From Trametes villosa (taxonomy: Eukaryota; Basidiomycota; Agaricomycetes; Polyporales; Polyporaceae), in the NCBI GenBank assembly GCA_002964805.2, contig PUDQ02000001.1, forward strand, positions 3,682,001-3,746,000: a stretch of 64,000 nt of DNA, written 5' to 3'. The notes beneath the pieces are model-generated. The model was not told the origin of the DNA and made no database searches. It saw only the letters and a list, made by a program, of their open reading frames with translations. Below, piece after piece: positions 24,024 through 36,078 of this stretch. Both the position numbers and the translations under genes were made by a program. The number at the start of each line of letters is the position of its first letter. Positions within the stretch are counted from its first letter, which is position 1.

Positions 24024-24983
24024 ACTTCTGTACCGTGTGTCGCAGCGGTCGGCTGAACGACTGTACGTCGTACGGATAGAGACTCCGATCTCAGACATTG
24101 AGTGCGGTTCAATACCCGGTATCTGGAGTGAACTCGCCACATTTCCCTGAACATGGTTTATGCAGGATGATTGGTACGATATACAATACTATGCATCTAT
24201 CAACGAAGCACAACCATTGTGGAGCACGACACGGAAAGCAGACACAAGAAAGCGCATTTTGGTTTCCCCGCCCGCGCACCGTCTCCGCAGAGAGGAGGCG
24301 CGCAGGCGGGTACTTATCCCGAGGACCACGAAAAGGTATGCGCCAGGACGAGAGTCCCTCCCTCGGGACGCACCTTTATGTTCGTCCTCTTGCTGGACGA
24401 TAAGACCCGCCGTCTTGTAGAATGTACCACCCATCTTCGGTCTCAGAGGGTGGAAGACGGGAATGAGGAGCAGAGGGCGTCGTGCACGGGTACTTATGCC
24501 GACTGGGCAGCGGCGGACGGAGGCTGGAGGAGGCTGACACGGGCGTTTTGCAAGCTTCGCCGAGTCCAGAGCTCGATCATGTTGGACCGCGCCCGAACAA
24601 ATTGACGCAAGTAACTTGAGCAGAGGACACTGAGCTAGATTGCTTCACTGACCCAAGCGGATACTACAGTACTAGCCAACGAATCTGGCAGGATGATATG
24701 ATGGGGTCGTGGCTGCCCAGGTAGCGACAGCGGTTGTGGGTGTGGTGGGCCGTGGCTGCCGAGTTGGGCGAATGACGGGGTGGCGTCCGATCGCGAAGAG
24801 TTAAGAGGCCGGGATCGGGATCGGGAGAGGCGGTATCCAGCACGGCGGGCCCGACTCTCCCTATGCCAACGCGTCTCACGCCGTCGCACGCGTGGCTGTA
24901 ATGAACTGTACTAGTGCCACCGCCCACGACGCTCCTTTCTCCTTCTGCTGCCTCTACTAACCTCTCAGTATCATCCTGTGGAC
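24024..24983. other. Intergenic region holding repeat copy B
   Basis: About 960 bp between the P450 stop and the FAD-oxidoreductase start. Repeat copy B occupies 24244-24536; the remainder is probably P450 3' UTR and the next promoter. Confidence 0.55.
24244..24536. repeat. Dispersed ~300-bp repeat, copy B
   Basis: This is the partner of 18071-18380, in the same orientation 6.2 kb away. The similarity starts abruptly at ACAAGAAAGCGCATTTTGG and fades after GAGGAGGCTG. The hairpin arms CCGTCTT (24410-24416) and AAGACGG (24454-24460) are unchanged. The segment just inside the left end differs more (about 24279-24302 against 18107-18137). Compared with copy A it lacks one base near 24374, which breaks the minus-strand frame. 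I saw no clear target-site duplication. Confidence 0.8.
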
Positions 24984-27338
24984 ATGAAGGTGGCAGTGGT
25001 CGGCTCCGGCGTCTCCGGTCTCGCTGCAACATGGGTACGGCACCGCGCGCCTCCGACTTCTAAGTTCTTGTAATGCGCCATTATAGCTGACGCTCTTGCT
25101 GTGCTAGCTTCTCAACGAACATACTGACCACGAGGTTCACCTCTTTGAGGCGGACCCGCGCCCAGGCGGGCATGCGAATACAGTCACGTATGCTCGCCCG
25201 GGCAAAGAGCCTACCGATGTTGACACGTAAGTGCGCAACTCATGTAGAGCTACCAAAGGCTCACATAACTTCTGCGAATTCTTCTAGTGGCTTTGTGAGT
25301 GACGGTATACGAGTTGTTCATGGATATGTCTCACCGGTCGTACCAGATCGTGTTCAACCCGAGCACATACCCAAACTTCATCAACTTCCTCAAAATGTAC
25401 CCGGACCTCGAGGAGCGCATCCTCCCCACGGAGATGACCTTCGCCGTCTCGCGCGACATGGGCGCGTTCGAGTGGGCCGGGAACAACCTCGCGACCGTCT
25501 TCTGCCAGCCCTCGCGCCTCCTCGACCCGAACATGTGGCGGCTGATTTACGACGTCCTGCGTTTTAACGCGAGCGCACAAAAGCTGCTCTTTGAGCTCGA
25601 GCGCAGTGGCGTGCAGGAAGAGGAGATCTCCATCGGGGACTACCTCGCGCAGAACGGCTACTCGGACTCGTTCCGTGACAACTACCTCATTGTATGCGTC
25701 TCTCAGCCCATGCGCTGTACCTTTGAAGCTTATGTTGCTGCCGTTCCGTAGCCTATGACCGCTGCTGTTTGGAGCACACCACCGGATAAGTGCGCCATGG
25801 ACTTCCCCGCACGCACTTTGGTGGGATATCTTTCAAGCTGTGCAGCGGTGAAATCAATGCTGAGTTGTATCGTTGTATAGATACAATTCATGTACAACCA
25901 CCACCTCCTGCAAATCACTGGCAAGCCGAAATGGCTCACCCTTAGAGGTGGAAGGTAAGGTCGCGCCCTCTCACTCCCTACCCGACCCGCTGACTTGTAT
26001 ATCCGTATCACTATGCACTCCTTGCGATCGACAGCCGGACGTATGTCCAGAAGATCCTCTCCAAGCTCCCCGCCTCCCAGCTGCACCTCTCCACGCCCAT
26101 CCACGCCGCGAAGTCCCTCCCCTCCTCCGGCACCGACTCGCGCAGTACGCACCAAGTCGAGCTGACGACCGCGTCAGGCGAGACACACACTTTCGACCAC
26201 GTCATCCTCGCGTGCCACTCCGACACGACCGTGCGCATCCTCGAGGCGGGCGGCGGCGCGACCGCGGAGGAGGCGCGTATCCTCGGCGCGTTTGGGTGGA
26301 ACAGGAACGAGGCGGTCTTGCACTGTGATGAGCGGGTGCGTCCATTGGGGAGGATGAATATTTGAATGGTATGCTGATGATGGCGATGGACAGCTCATGC
26401 CGGTGTCGAGGTTGGCGTGGTCGTGCTGGAACTACTTGACGCAGTCGGTCACGGACGCGGCGGGGCGGTACCTGCCGAATGTGAACCAAGTTTCTCTGTG
26501 AGCCTTTCCTCTACAGTCGTTTTCTTTTTCAACACATCATACTTACGGTGGTCCCCTACCTCCCTCTCACACAGCACATGTAAGATCTTCCTCCATCTTC
26601 CGACCTTGCTGTCTGTCCGAACCTGACCAACGCGCCGCGCCCAGACTGGATGAACGAGCTGCAGCACCTCTCGACGGAGAAGCACGGGCCCGTGCTCGTC
26701 ACGCTCAACCCGCCCTTCGACCCCGCGCCCGAGCTCGAGATGGGCCGCTACAAGTACGACCACCCCATCCTCAGCCTCGAGGTACGCACCCCCATTTCCT
26801 CCCCTCCAGCACCGCCATGCACTTGTTCACGAGTTCCCCGGTCCACTCACACCTGAAATTCTATCTGTAGGCCATCCGCGCCCAGTCCGAAGTGCCCTCC
26901 ATCCAGCGCACCCGCGGGCTCTCCTACGCCGGCGCCTGGCTCAAGTACGGCTTCCACGAGGACGGGTTCACGTCCGGCCTCCGCGCCGCCGCCGCCCTCC
27001 TCTCCCCCTCCCTTCCCTCTCCCTCTTCCTCCTCCCCTCTCTCCGCCACCCCTCCTTCATCCTCCTCCCCCAAGCTCCCCTTCGCGATCAGGGACGCCGA
27101 CCGCCGCCCGGGCGCACACGTCGTCTGGCTCGCACGCTTGTTCGCCGCGCTCGACGCGAGCGGCGCGCCCGTCGTGCTCGGCGCGCTCTTCTCCGCGCTC
27201 TTGGCGTTCCTCCGCGGCGTGCTCGGGAGGCTTGGGCTCGATTTGCGTCATCTCGACTCGGACCAAGGGGGAGGCGCGGGTTTGCCTGCCAAGGCCAAGG
27301 CGGGGGTGGGGGCGGGGGCGCGGCGGAAGGAGGCGTGA
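24984..27338 (+). CDS. FAD-dependent amine-oxidase-like protein with micro-exons
   Basis: Eleven exons (24984-25034, 25108-25226, 25288-25294, 25347-25691, 25752-25820, 25881-25954, 26035-26335, 26394-26497, 26575-26579, 26645-26781, 26871-27338) join in frame to 559 residues. The N terminus is a Rossmann FAD fold (VAVVGSGVSGLAATW, then FEADPRPGGHA), with DTGF, VFNPSTYPN and LTYWMNELQ typical of the NAD/FAD-binding family related to COG2907. The exact substrate is unknown. Two exons of 7 and 5 nt are needed to keep the conserved DTGFIVFNP and SLTYWMN stretches. The last exon adds a Ser/Pro linker and a hydrophobic segment (VVLGALFSALLAFL) that may anchor it to a membrane. Confidence 0.88.
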
Positions 27339-27956
27339 TGCCAATGTCGATGGAGGCGTTCACGCACGTTCGAGTGTGGCTAAATGTTTGTTTGTGGTAT
27401 TGGGCGGGAACACACGGCGTAGTTTCGTTGTGCGTTGATTTTGGGCATATTGCAATATACGGTGCGAACCCGCAACTGTACTTGAAGCGCTGAGAGGCCT
27501 TGTAGACAGCGCGAGAGAACACGCAGAAGGTTGCAAGATAGATAGTGATATATTGCGGGGTCGCGCGATCAATGCGGATGGGACGGGACGGGACGTGAAG
27601 AATGTGCGGGGACAATGCAGATGCGCGCGTAAACTATGTAGAGGATACACCGGGAACATGCAGGGGGTCGCGAGAGAAGAGACGTGGCGTGCGGGACAAG
27701 ACAAAACGAGCTGGGAAAGCGGTAGCGCGAGTAGACGAGAGAAGAGGGAAGCGGGAAGGAAGAGGAAGGAAGAGACAGAGGTAGAGAGAAGAAGGGGACG
27801 GAAGATGATACAGAGGCAGGAGGCATTAGGCGGGGGCAGCCCCATCGTGCTATTCTACAGCGTCCGCGATCCCAGCACGCGGCCGTGGCATCGTCCGTCT
27901 ATCCGAGCAATGCGCATCTACCCCCACACCACACACGAACGGGACACATCCCATGA
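27339..27956. other. Convergent intergenic stretch
   Basis: About 620 bp between the FAD-oxidoreductase and antiporter stops. It contains a purine-rich tract (about 27660-27830). No gene was recognised. Confidence 0.5.
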
Positions 27957-30900
27957 TCATGACTGGCCCACCTCCTTGCCCGACGGCAAGCTGAACCGCA
28001 CCTGGCTCCGCGGCGAGTCGTCCTCCTGCTCTCCGCCCGCCGCCCCCGTCCCTGCCGCCTCTCCCTCGCTCTCCGCCTCGCTAACGTGCGCAGGCGTCGA
28101 CGGGCTCGTCGGCGACAAGATGCGCGGCGTCGCGTGTCCACTGCGGTCAGGCTCGTCCGCGAAGCGCACCGAGCGCGCGGGCGACATCTCCCTGCTCTGC
28201 GTGACGGAGCGGATCGAGTCGATGCGCAGGTGCCGCGGGGTGTGCACGCCCGAGCCGTGACGGGGCCCCGCGCCCGGGCGCCCGCGGCCCTCGTCGGGCG
28301 TCTGCGCGCCCGAGCCGGACGGGGAGGAGTCCTCCTCAGGCACGCGGCGCGCGCCGAGGTCCTCGCTCTGCGAGCGCTGGATCACCTGCGGGCGCTGCCC
28401 GAGCACGCCGCGGCGGATGGACGTGCGCTTGCGCGCGCCGCCGCTGCCCACCGGGCGCGACGCGGCGAGCTTGGGCTTCGGGATCTTCAGCTTCGGCGAC
28501 TTGGAGCGGCCCTTGCCCGCCGGCTTCGACGGCGCGCCGCCGCTCTGGTCGGACATCCACCCTTCGTCCTCTTCGCTGCCGGCCCCGCCTTCGCGGTGTG
28601 CTTGCTGGCTGTTCTCGCTTCGCTTGGACGGTGATGTTTGGGGGCTGAGTGCGCGCATGGCCTCTTTTGTCCTCTCGCCCATCTCTTGTGCTTCGTGGCG
28701 CATGCTCCGCTCAGCGTTCTCGAGGACCTCCACGACGTCTGCGGGCGCGTGTCGGATTTTGTCACGAACGTCGCCTATCACCTTCGCCGACGCGCCCTCC
28801 GCGACACGGACCTTGTCGGTCGTCGTCTCGTGAGGACCGTACGCGTTCCGCTGCACTTCTACTTCCACCTGCAAACGAACACCGACGATCAGCACTTTAT
28901 TCCACGTCATCCGAAGGGGGTTAGAGGGGAGAGACAAACCTCCGCGCCAGGGCCCGCGCGCCGCTCTACCACCTTGTGGGGGCCCTCCCGCCATTCCTGG
29001 TACGTCTCCGTGCCGTCGGGCGGGTTGTCCTCCTTCTCCGCCGCCTCGCGCGGGCTCTCGTCCGGCTGCTTCTCCTCCTCGGACGACGTGCCGGCGACGG
29101 GCGTGAGGCTCTCCTCGCGCTCGTCGCGGTTGATCACGATCTCCTCGCCCGGCTGCACGTGCCGGATCTGCGTCGTCCACTCGGGCAGGATCCCCCCGCT
29201 CCGCCCGCCGCCGCGGCGCGAGCCGAACGTGCCGACGGTGTCGTGCCGCGACCAGGTGCGCGAGACGGAGTGCACGCGCCGCCCGAAGGTGAAGAACGGG
29301 ATGGAGAGCCCGTGTACGGCGATCGAGCAGAGCACCATGAACGCGACGATGGGCTGGATCGACGCCGCGAGGAGCTCCTGCTGGCCCTCGGGCGGGTCGT
29401 GCGGCTCGGGCAGCTGCTCGGCGGCGAGCGTGGAGATGAAGATCGCGCCTGTGGACGAGAAGGGGGCGTGGTGGTCAGTTCAGTCTGTGCGCCTGCCGCA
29501 TCGGTCGCCGAATGTGGAACACGCACCGATGCCCATGGGCCCGAAGTGGCCGCTAAAGATGGCCTCGCGGAACGTCTTAATGTCCGGAATCCACTTGTAT
29601 AGCGCGATGACCACGGGGAGCCGCCGGAGGATCATCACGAGGATTCCGACGACGATTAGGCGCCATACGGAGAGCGTTAGGTGCGGGTTGGCGAAGTCGC
29701 TGAACGGCATCCACGCGCCCACGAAGACGAAGGCGGCAATGTTGAAGAGCAGGTCGATGACGGACGAGAATACGGACTCCTCGGTTTGCTTGTTGAAGAA
29801 ACCGTCCCAGGCGAACGCGGTTCCACAGGAAAACGCGGCGAGCAGGTCGTCCGAGCCGAGGAGTGTGGTAGCGCCGATGGTTAGCATGGCGAGGGAGACA
29901 TACTGGGCGACGTATGACTGGCGGTCAATGAGGTCCTTGTGCTCACAGAACTTCATGAGGTGCCGGAAACCGAACCCGAGCAATGCGCCGAAGATGATGC
30001 CCACTACTACCTGATCTGTACCAGTCATTTGTGTTAGCATATATGCGGCAAATGAAGGCGGAGATAGCATACGCACATAGCCAGAGCAGTACAAACCAGT
30101 CCGACACTGCCCGACCGGTTGAAGTGTCGATAATGAGGTAGAGGGCAAGGAAGAGGAAGGGGAACGCGGCTCCATCGTTGCACCCGCTCTCCGCTGCGAG
30201 CAGGTGTCGAAGATGCGCCGGAACGTGTTTGTCTGCGTACTTTCCACCGACAACCGCTGCCGCGAGGATAGGATCTGTTGGCGTTAGGCAGGCCGCGACC
30301 GCCAAAGACGAGAGGAAGTTGAGCCCCGGGATGAGCGCATATATCAATGCACCGGAAACGAACCAGCCCTGAGAATGACGTTAGAAACCACCGGGAATTG
30401 CAAGTGAGAATGCACATACCCAGGTCATGACGGGACCGAGCAGAAAGAGTAGGCTCTTCCAGTGTTTCTGCATGTAAGCTTTGGGCAACTCAACTCCGAT
30501 GGCGAATACTCCAATGGCGAGCACGACACGGGTGACTTCCAAAGTGATGGTGTTGATGACTTCTCTATCGCCCCCGCCCCAACCCCGGGGGTCGAAAATG
30601 TTGGCGCCATATGGTCCTGGATGGTTTAGCATAGCCTTCGCGTTGCGGAGCAAGTCTTGGCTCACCTATGACCACTCCGAAGAGAAATGCCCAGATGGCT
30701 TCTCCAATGTACAACTGCACAAAGTCAGCGTTGGGAGTCTCCGGATATACGCTGTATGCAACGCACCTTCTCACGGATGAATAGTGAGAACATCCCGAAC
30801 TAAGAGGAGAGCTGAGAACGCGTGCGGAGTGACGTATAGCGAGTGTGCTCACCAGGACGACAAATCCTCCCAACGCCGCGTAGGCGATGTGGGGGATGGA

Positions 30901-30976
30901 AACTTCGAACTGAGAGCTACGTGAGGCCCGTACAGACAAACCAGAACGTAGGGGAACTCACAGGATGAAATCTCAT
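27957..30976 (-). CDS. NHA1: Plasma-membrane Na+/H+ antiporter (Nha1/Sod2 type)
   Basis: Nine exons (30962-30976, 30853-30909, 30767-30799, 30666-30714, 30420-30616, 30077-30368, 29527-30015, 28940-29448, 27957-28868, minus strand) join in frame to 850 residues. The N-terminal half is a multi-pass cation/proton antiporter with fungal hallmarks FGMFSLFIREK, GPYGANIFDP, ACLTPTDPILA and the ion-site ESGCNDGAAFPFL. The C-terminal half is a long soluble tail rich in Ser, Glu and Arg with many SP/TP sites. Nha1 exports Na+ and K+ in exchange for protons and is regulated through this tail in yeast. The first coding exon is only 15 nt (MRFHP); I chose it because MRFHPFEVS matches the usual fungal start. 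Confidence 0.93.
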
Positions 30977-33868
30977 GATGTAGGCGTCGACGAAAGTCGT
31001 GTCTCGGACGTTTGTCTAGCGTTCACGGGCGGCCTAGGGCCCGGCGAGAGAGTGAGGGGGACGCGAAGAGAGAGTGGGAGGTCGTGGAGGCCGTCGTGAG
31101 CAGTCGTTGTCGTCAGAAGGGCGTGCGCGGGCTATAAGGCGAGGGAGGTGGTGGTGGAGACGATAACGGAGTACCAAGAGGTTCTGTGCGCGAGAGAGGC
31201 TCCCCTAGAAGAATGCCGAGCGGCGCGGATTGCCCAGCCGATGATCTCAAAATGCGGGCGAGAGAGGCAAGCCGAGGCTGGGGCGTCCCTGCTCGGCGTT
31301 CTTGTCCTCTTTCCTCTTCGACGCGCAGCTCTGCGGCTCGGACGATGTCGCGCGCAATGAACGCGGGTCGCAATTTATACAACGCGGACGCGGACGAGCA
31401 CAGTCGACGCAGGCCACGGGCGCTTCCCCGCCGCCAGGAACTCCAGGGTCCCCATATCACGCGCTCGGCTCTCCGGCCCACGAGGCGAGCCCATCTCCCC
31501 CGCGATCTCGCCGTTTATTTGAACGCCGTCGACGCTCGTCGACGCCCTCCGCGCCCTCCTCGCCGTCCCCGACGTCGTCCAGGCTGTGCTCCTCCATTTG
31601 CTCGCCTTCATGCAAACCGCACGACATGTGCATTCCGCCCTGTCACTCCCAGCGCTCCACCACGCCCTGCCCGAGGCCTCGGCCCCCTGCCAGATTGTTC
31701 AGCAGCTGCTACGGCGCATGCGCAGCGCGCTCCGTCTTTGCGAGCCTCGCGAAGCACCGCCGGCCATGGGAACGCGAAGCTGACAGCCGCCTCCCCAAAT
31801 GGATCACACGACGGACACGCGGGGCACGTAACTGGGGGTCGTGCTCGATGCCCCGCCCGCTGCGCGACGTGATTGGACGACTCTGTCCGTGCGTGCCAAC
31901 TCTGTGGGAAGCCTGGGTGAGCACATCACTCGAAATACCTCCTCCAAGCGTTTCGCCGGGCGGTCTATAAGCTCTGGCCAATGCTGCACCGACTCTTTAC
32001 GTGGACACCCGCCTGGCGGAAGCGACACGGGCGGCCCTCACCTGCTCGATAACGTGGACATGCACTTTGTCTGACCCGTGCACGGCCTCTCGACGCCACA
32101 ACAGGAAAGATTGCGTTGTGTTTTCCAACTTTGCCGCGGAGAATGGCCCGGCCACAGCGACCTGCAGGACGGCGCACGTCTTCCTGTCGTAATGATAGTC
32201 GCGCTCGCCGGCATGCGTCTGCAGGGATACAGGTACGCTGCCCTATCCCCTCGAGAAATGAAACGACGACGCACGGCGGCGGATGACGCTATCCGGTGCT
32301 ATACCTGGAGGTGGCAGCGCTTGTGTCTTCTCCGCCTTCTCTCTCGCCCTCCCGCTCAGGTATGAGGAGGTTCTCTCTCGCCGCTTCGGAGGCGCGGATC
32401 TGCAACGGGGGGAGTTTGAACGGAGTTAGTGACCGTGGCCTGCACTCGACGCCCGGAGGCGAGCGCAGAAGCGACGGCTGCACGCGTTATTAACCGTGTC
32501 TGCCTCATTCCGCGCGCGGTCGCCCAGGACACAGGGGAGTGGCCCGGCGCATGCTGATCCTGCGATCCCTCTCGCCGCCTCGTGCCGCCCCCACGCAGCC
32601 GGAGCCTTCAGCCTCCCTCCCCGATTCGCGTCCCCGAATACCCCCCGCAGACGAGCCGCGAGCAGGCGGCCAATCTCCCAGTAATCTCGGGTGCATCCCT
32701 TCCCAGCGCACTCGCGAACGCCGCGGACTGGATTTCAGGCTTCTGCAGCGCCGCACGCACTTCGATCGCGGAAGCTCCTTCTGCGCATGCGCGCGAGGCA
32801 GGGCGAACTCGCGTCCGCCTCGGGGGATGCGCACTGCACCCGTCCCAGGTTCGCCGTGGCGGGCGATCTGCATTCGAACTTCGGGACATGCGGCTCCGTC
32901 AAGGCGGCTGGTACGCCAAGCGCACTCGTTACGGAAGCCCGCTCTACTGATGGGGTTAGAGGGCAGGCGTTCGTCTGATATAACCTGGGGTCGGCAGCGG
33001 TGTGCCCGCTTGTCAACCTCTCTATCCGAACTCACCTCCTTCGGGACTCGGCGCGACGATACCGGCGAGGAACGCGGCATATATGCGCCCGACTGCGCTA
33101 TGGAGCAACGCCTCGCTCCGCCGCTCGCCTAGCCGTAATGCTCGTCGTATCCGTACGACCTCAACGCTGTATAGAAGACGGGCCTGCGGCGCTACCGCTA
33201 CAGAGCCCGAGTCACCTTGACCCTAGTCGTGGATCCTCGCTCGCCGAGCACGAGGGCGGAAGTGCCGCAATGCGCGCCGACACCGGCGGCGTATGCACCG
33301 CGATTCGTGCCGAACGGAAGCGCAAATATCGCGATACTTGCGCGCGTATTGTGGTCGGTGGAGCTGCGAGCTGTCGGGAAGGGTCCACATTCGGCGCGTC
33401 GACCGGTGCATCTTCAGTGCGGAGGGTTGCAAAGGGTTCGCGAGTTTGGCGTCCGCACGCTCCCGCCCCGTGTACGTTCGCGTCCTCTCCGGCGGCGCAC
33501 GGGCTTTTCACCTCCCAAACAACCCGCAGGTCGGGGTCCGTGGTCGAGGACAGATAACAAATCACAATCTGACTGATATCCGCTGGAGCTGTCAACAAGT
33601 GTCCCAACAGACGACGAGGGCGCGCCTCCATCGCCCTGGTTCAGGGATCTGTTACGCAACGCTGCGGTGGCGTCGTGCATGTCGGTCCAGGTAGGCGCGA
33701 CAGCCTTCAAAAAAGGACGCAGCCACTAATGCAATCTTTGAATAGATAAGCGATGCGTACAATACTGAACTTAATTGGGGAACACCAAAATACACCGACA
33801 CCGCCCGCATCGCCCTCGTCAACCCCGCAGCCGAAAAGGAAGAGATAGTGGTTGTCGAGCCAAGCCAC
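30977..33868. other. 2.9-kb stretch without a recognised gene
   Basis: GC-rich sequence between the antiporter start and the first BRI3-like gene. Several frames of 100-220 codons are open on both strands (for example 31302-31970 plus, 32505-33080 minus) with Ser/Pro/Arg-rich products that look like out-of-frame GC-rich translation. The antiporter promoter lies at the left end, with TATAAG near 31133. No repeat or RNA gene was recognised. Confidence 0.45.
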
Positions 33869-34179
33869 TCAGACCTTCGCGCCGCAGCGCACGCAACGCT
33901 TCTCAACGTCCGAGCTAGAGATCGCAACAGCGGTGAGTGGCACGTTCATTCAACGGGGGGTAGGATAGGCTGAACTCACAAGAGGCAGATCAGACCGCAG
34001 GGGAAGAGGAGCACGGCGCAGATGATACCGCAGACACCGTACTTCTTCGACACGTCGTGGTTCCCCGAGGCGCACATCGCCATGACTGTTCCAGGAAATC
34101 AGTTAGTGCCCCGGGTGGCGACGGGGGGTGAGCACGCACGGTTCTCCTGGTACTCCTTGCCGACCATGTTGCCGCTCAT
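33869..34179 (-). CDS. BRI3-like small membrane protein A
   Basis: Three exons (34140-34179, 33980-34085, 33869-33914, minus strand) join in frame to 63 residues. After a 13-residue soluble start comes GNHDVSKKYG, a hydrophobic segment with the signature LLFPCGLICLF, and a C-terminal EKRCVRCG zinc-ribbon-like motif. The order hydrophobic helix, FPxGxxC, CxxCG is that of brain protein I3 (BRI3), a small lysosomal or plasma-membrane protein. The cellular role in fungi is unknown. It is too short to stand out as a single reading frame and depends on both splices. A TATA element lies at 34359-34365. Confidence 0.82.
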
Positions 34180-35391
34180 TTTGATATAGGAAGAGGTGTG
34201 GGGTATGAAAGAATAGAGATATAGACGTGCAATCCGCAAAGGGAAGAAGAGGGCGCGAAGAGAGCGAGAGTGGGTGCGGCTGAGGCGCGAGGAGGCCGGG
34301 TGCGAGAGACTGAGCGGAGGTGAGTGAGTGAGGCTCTGTCACCATCTCACCAACGCATTATATACTCGCCCAGCCCGCGCTGAGCGGTTTGGACCCACCC
34401 AGGCTGTACGTCCGCTTCGCACGTAACGCACACCTCCGCCTCCGGACGCACATCATGCATCAGCGCCGGACGTCGTCCGCATACTTGCAATCCGAATTAG
34501 CCTCCGCCGCAAAGCGGGGCGTGATCGCGCCCACCGCCTGGGAGCGATGCGCGCCCTTGATACTCTGCCTTCTGGTGGTTTGACGGTGGGTGTCCGTGCC
34601 AGTGTGCCGGCATGCGCCCACGGGGCACTGATGCGTGCAGATCCATACGGAGGTGAGTTCGCACATATCATATCGGAGCCGTCAGGTTTATTGGATATTC
34701 ACCTGTAGCATCTGTTGTGTGGTTGTGTGCGTGTACTTCGGTCGCCACGCAGTTAACTATGCCCTTCTAGCAAATGGCCGACCGTCAAGGAGCCACTAAA
34801 AGGCCAAGGCTGGGGATCGGTCGATGTCGTTGGAACGCGCCAATGCAATGAATACTGTGCAAGTAAAGAGGTCCATTTGCCGTCGACCGCGCAACATCGG
34901 TAAGCGGTCTCGTCTGCTGTAAACGTGAGGGCTCACTCCAAAAGGAAACAGAGCTCGAAACCGCAGCCAACTGTCAACTTTGATCCGTCCCCGAGCGGGT
35001 CGCCATCGAACTTGACGACGCTAACCTGTCACGAACGTCTACAACGCGACGGCGCGTACCAGCACGGGCGCGAACTCCATCCCACGCTGGGCGTATGTAC
35101 ATCATGGCAGCAATGAATTTACATCGCGGTGTTGGTACAGCACAGCAGGAGAAGCAAGTGCATAGCAAACCATGATACGGCACAGCATGCAATGAAGATA
35201 CGCCCATGCACATGCACCCTCACTGCGGTCCCGAACCCAGTCCATCTCATCCATGATATCTGCCAAGATCATCGCCGGGCGTCCTGTAGATATGCAATGC
35301 TGTCCTGGCACCCCTTGGGTCTTCCCGCGCTGTCTCGCGCGCGCGCCCACCATCCAGATCGATCCCGTAAACCCGTGGACCCAGCAACAGC
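34180..35391. other. Spacer between the two BRI3-like genes
   Basis: About 1.2 kb. The part next to gene A is its 5' leader and promoter. No further gene or repeat was recognised. Confidence 0.5.
34359..34365 (-). promoter_or_regulatory. TATA box of BRI3-like gene A
   Basis: TATATAA on the minus strand, about 180 bp upstream of the ATG at 34179. Confidence 0.5.
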
Positions 35392-36078
35392 TCATCCTAC
35401 GCGGCTCCCGCATCGCACGCACCGCTTCTCCACGTCGGCGCTGTGCAGACGAAAGTGGTTAGCGGGATCAATAATATGCTCGGCCACCACCTGCAACGCC
35501 GAACGCCAGTGCGCTCGCACGCTGCACACTGGCACCATCATGGCAAGTGGGGATCAGCGCCCGCCCGGGAAGACACTCACAAGAGACAGATCAGGCCAAT
35601 TGGGAAGAAGATAATGGCACCGATGATTCCTGCGATCCCGTGCTTTGTCTGGATGTCGTGGTTGCCCGCCGCACACAGCGCGAACACTGGACCCGGCCGC
35701 CGCGAGGATATTCCAGTCGGTGCGGTCAGCGAACTCATGCTAACGGCAGGCGCACACTCGTTGCTCACATTGTTGCTGGTACGCTGCGCCGGTGCTCAGC
35801 GCCTGTTGTGGAGGGCCCGGGGGTGGTGGGTATCCCTGCTGGGGCATCGCGCCGGGCGTGCCATATGGTGACTGTCCTGGCGTGCCAGGCGCACCAGGAG
35901 GAAGTGCCCCGCCCACCGCTGGGGAATATAGTTGTGGTCCTTGTTGCTGGTTGGGGTACGCCTGTGGTGACGGGTAGCCATATCCCTGGCCTTGGGGAGG
36001 GCCGTAGGGTGTATCGTGCGGGGATGAGCCGTATGCGGGCGGTGGGGGCGCCGGGGTCGAGCCTTTCTCGTTGATCAT
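35392..36078 (-). CDS. BRI3-like small membrane protein B, with Pro/Gly/Gln-rich N terminus
   Basis: Three exons (35769-36078, 35581-35686, 35392-35440, minus strand) join in frame to 154 residues. The first exon encodes about 103 residues of Pro/Gly/Tyr/Gln-rich sequence (PPPPAYGSS, PQGYPPPPGPPQQ), as in animal BRI3, whose N terminus is also Pro/Tyr-rich. Exon 2 encodes GNHDIQTKHG and the membrane segment ending FFPIGLICLF; exon 3 encodes EKRCVRCGSRVG. Exon 2 is 106 nt with the same intron phases as in gene A, so the two are paralogs. The ATG at 36078 opens a frame that also runs open upstream. Confidence 0.85.

Noticed and set aside
21809..27338. P450 plus FAD oxidoreductase as a biosynthetic gene cluster
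   Set aside because: No core synthase, transporter or pathway regulator sits between or beside them; two adjacent oxidoreductases alone do not make a cluster.
31302..31970. A 222-codon plus-strand frame in the 31-34 kb gap
   Set aside because: Low-complexity Ser/Pro/Arg product with competing open frames on both strands; no recognisable family.
32505..33080. A 191-codon minus-strand frame
   Set aside because: Arg/Ser-rich composition fits chance openness in GC-rich DNA; no start context, domain or splice evidence.
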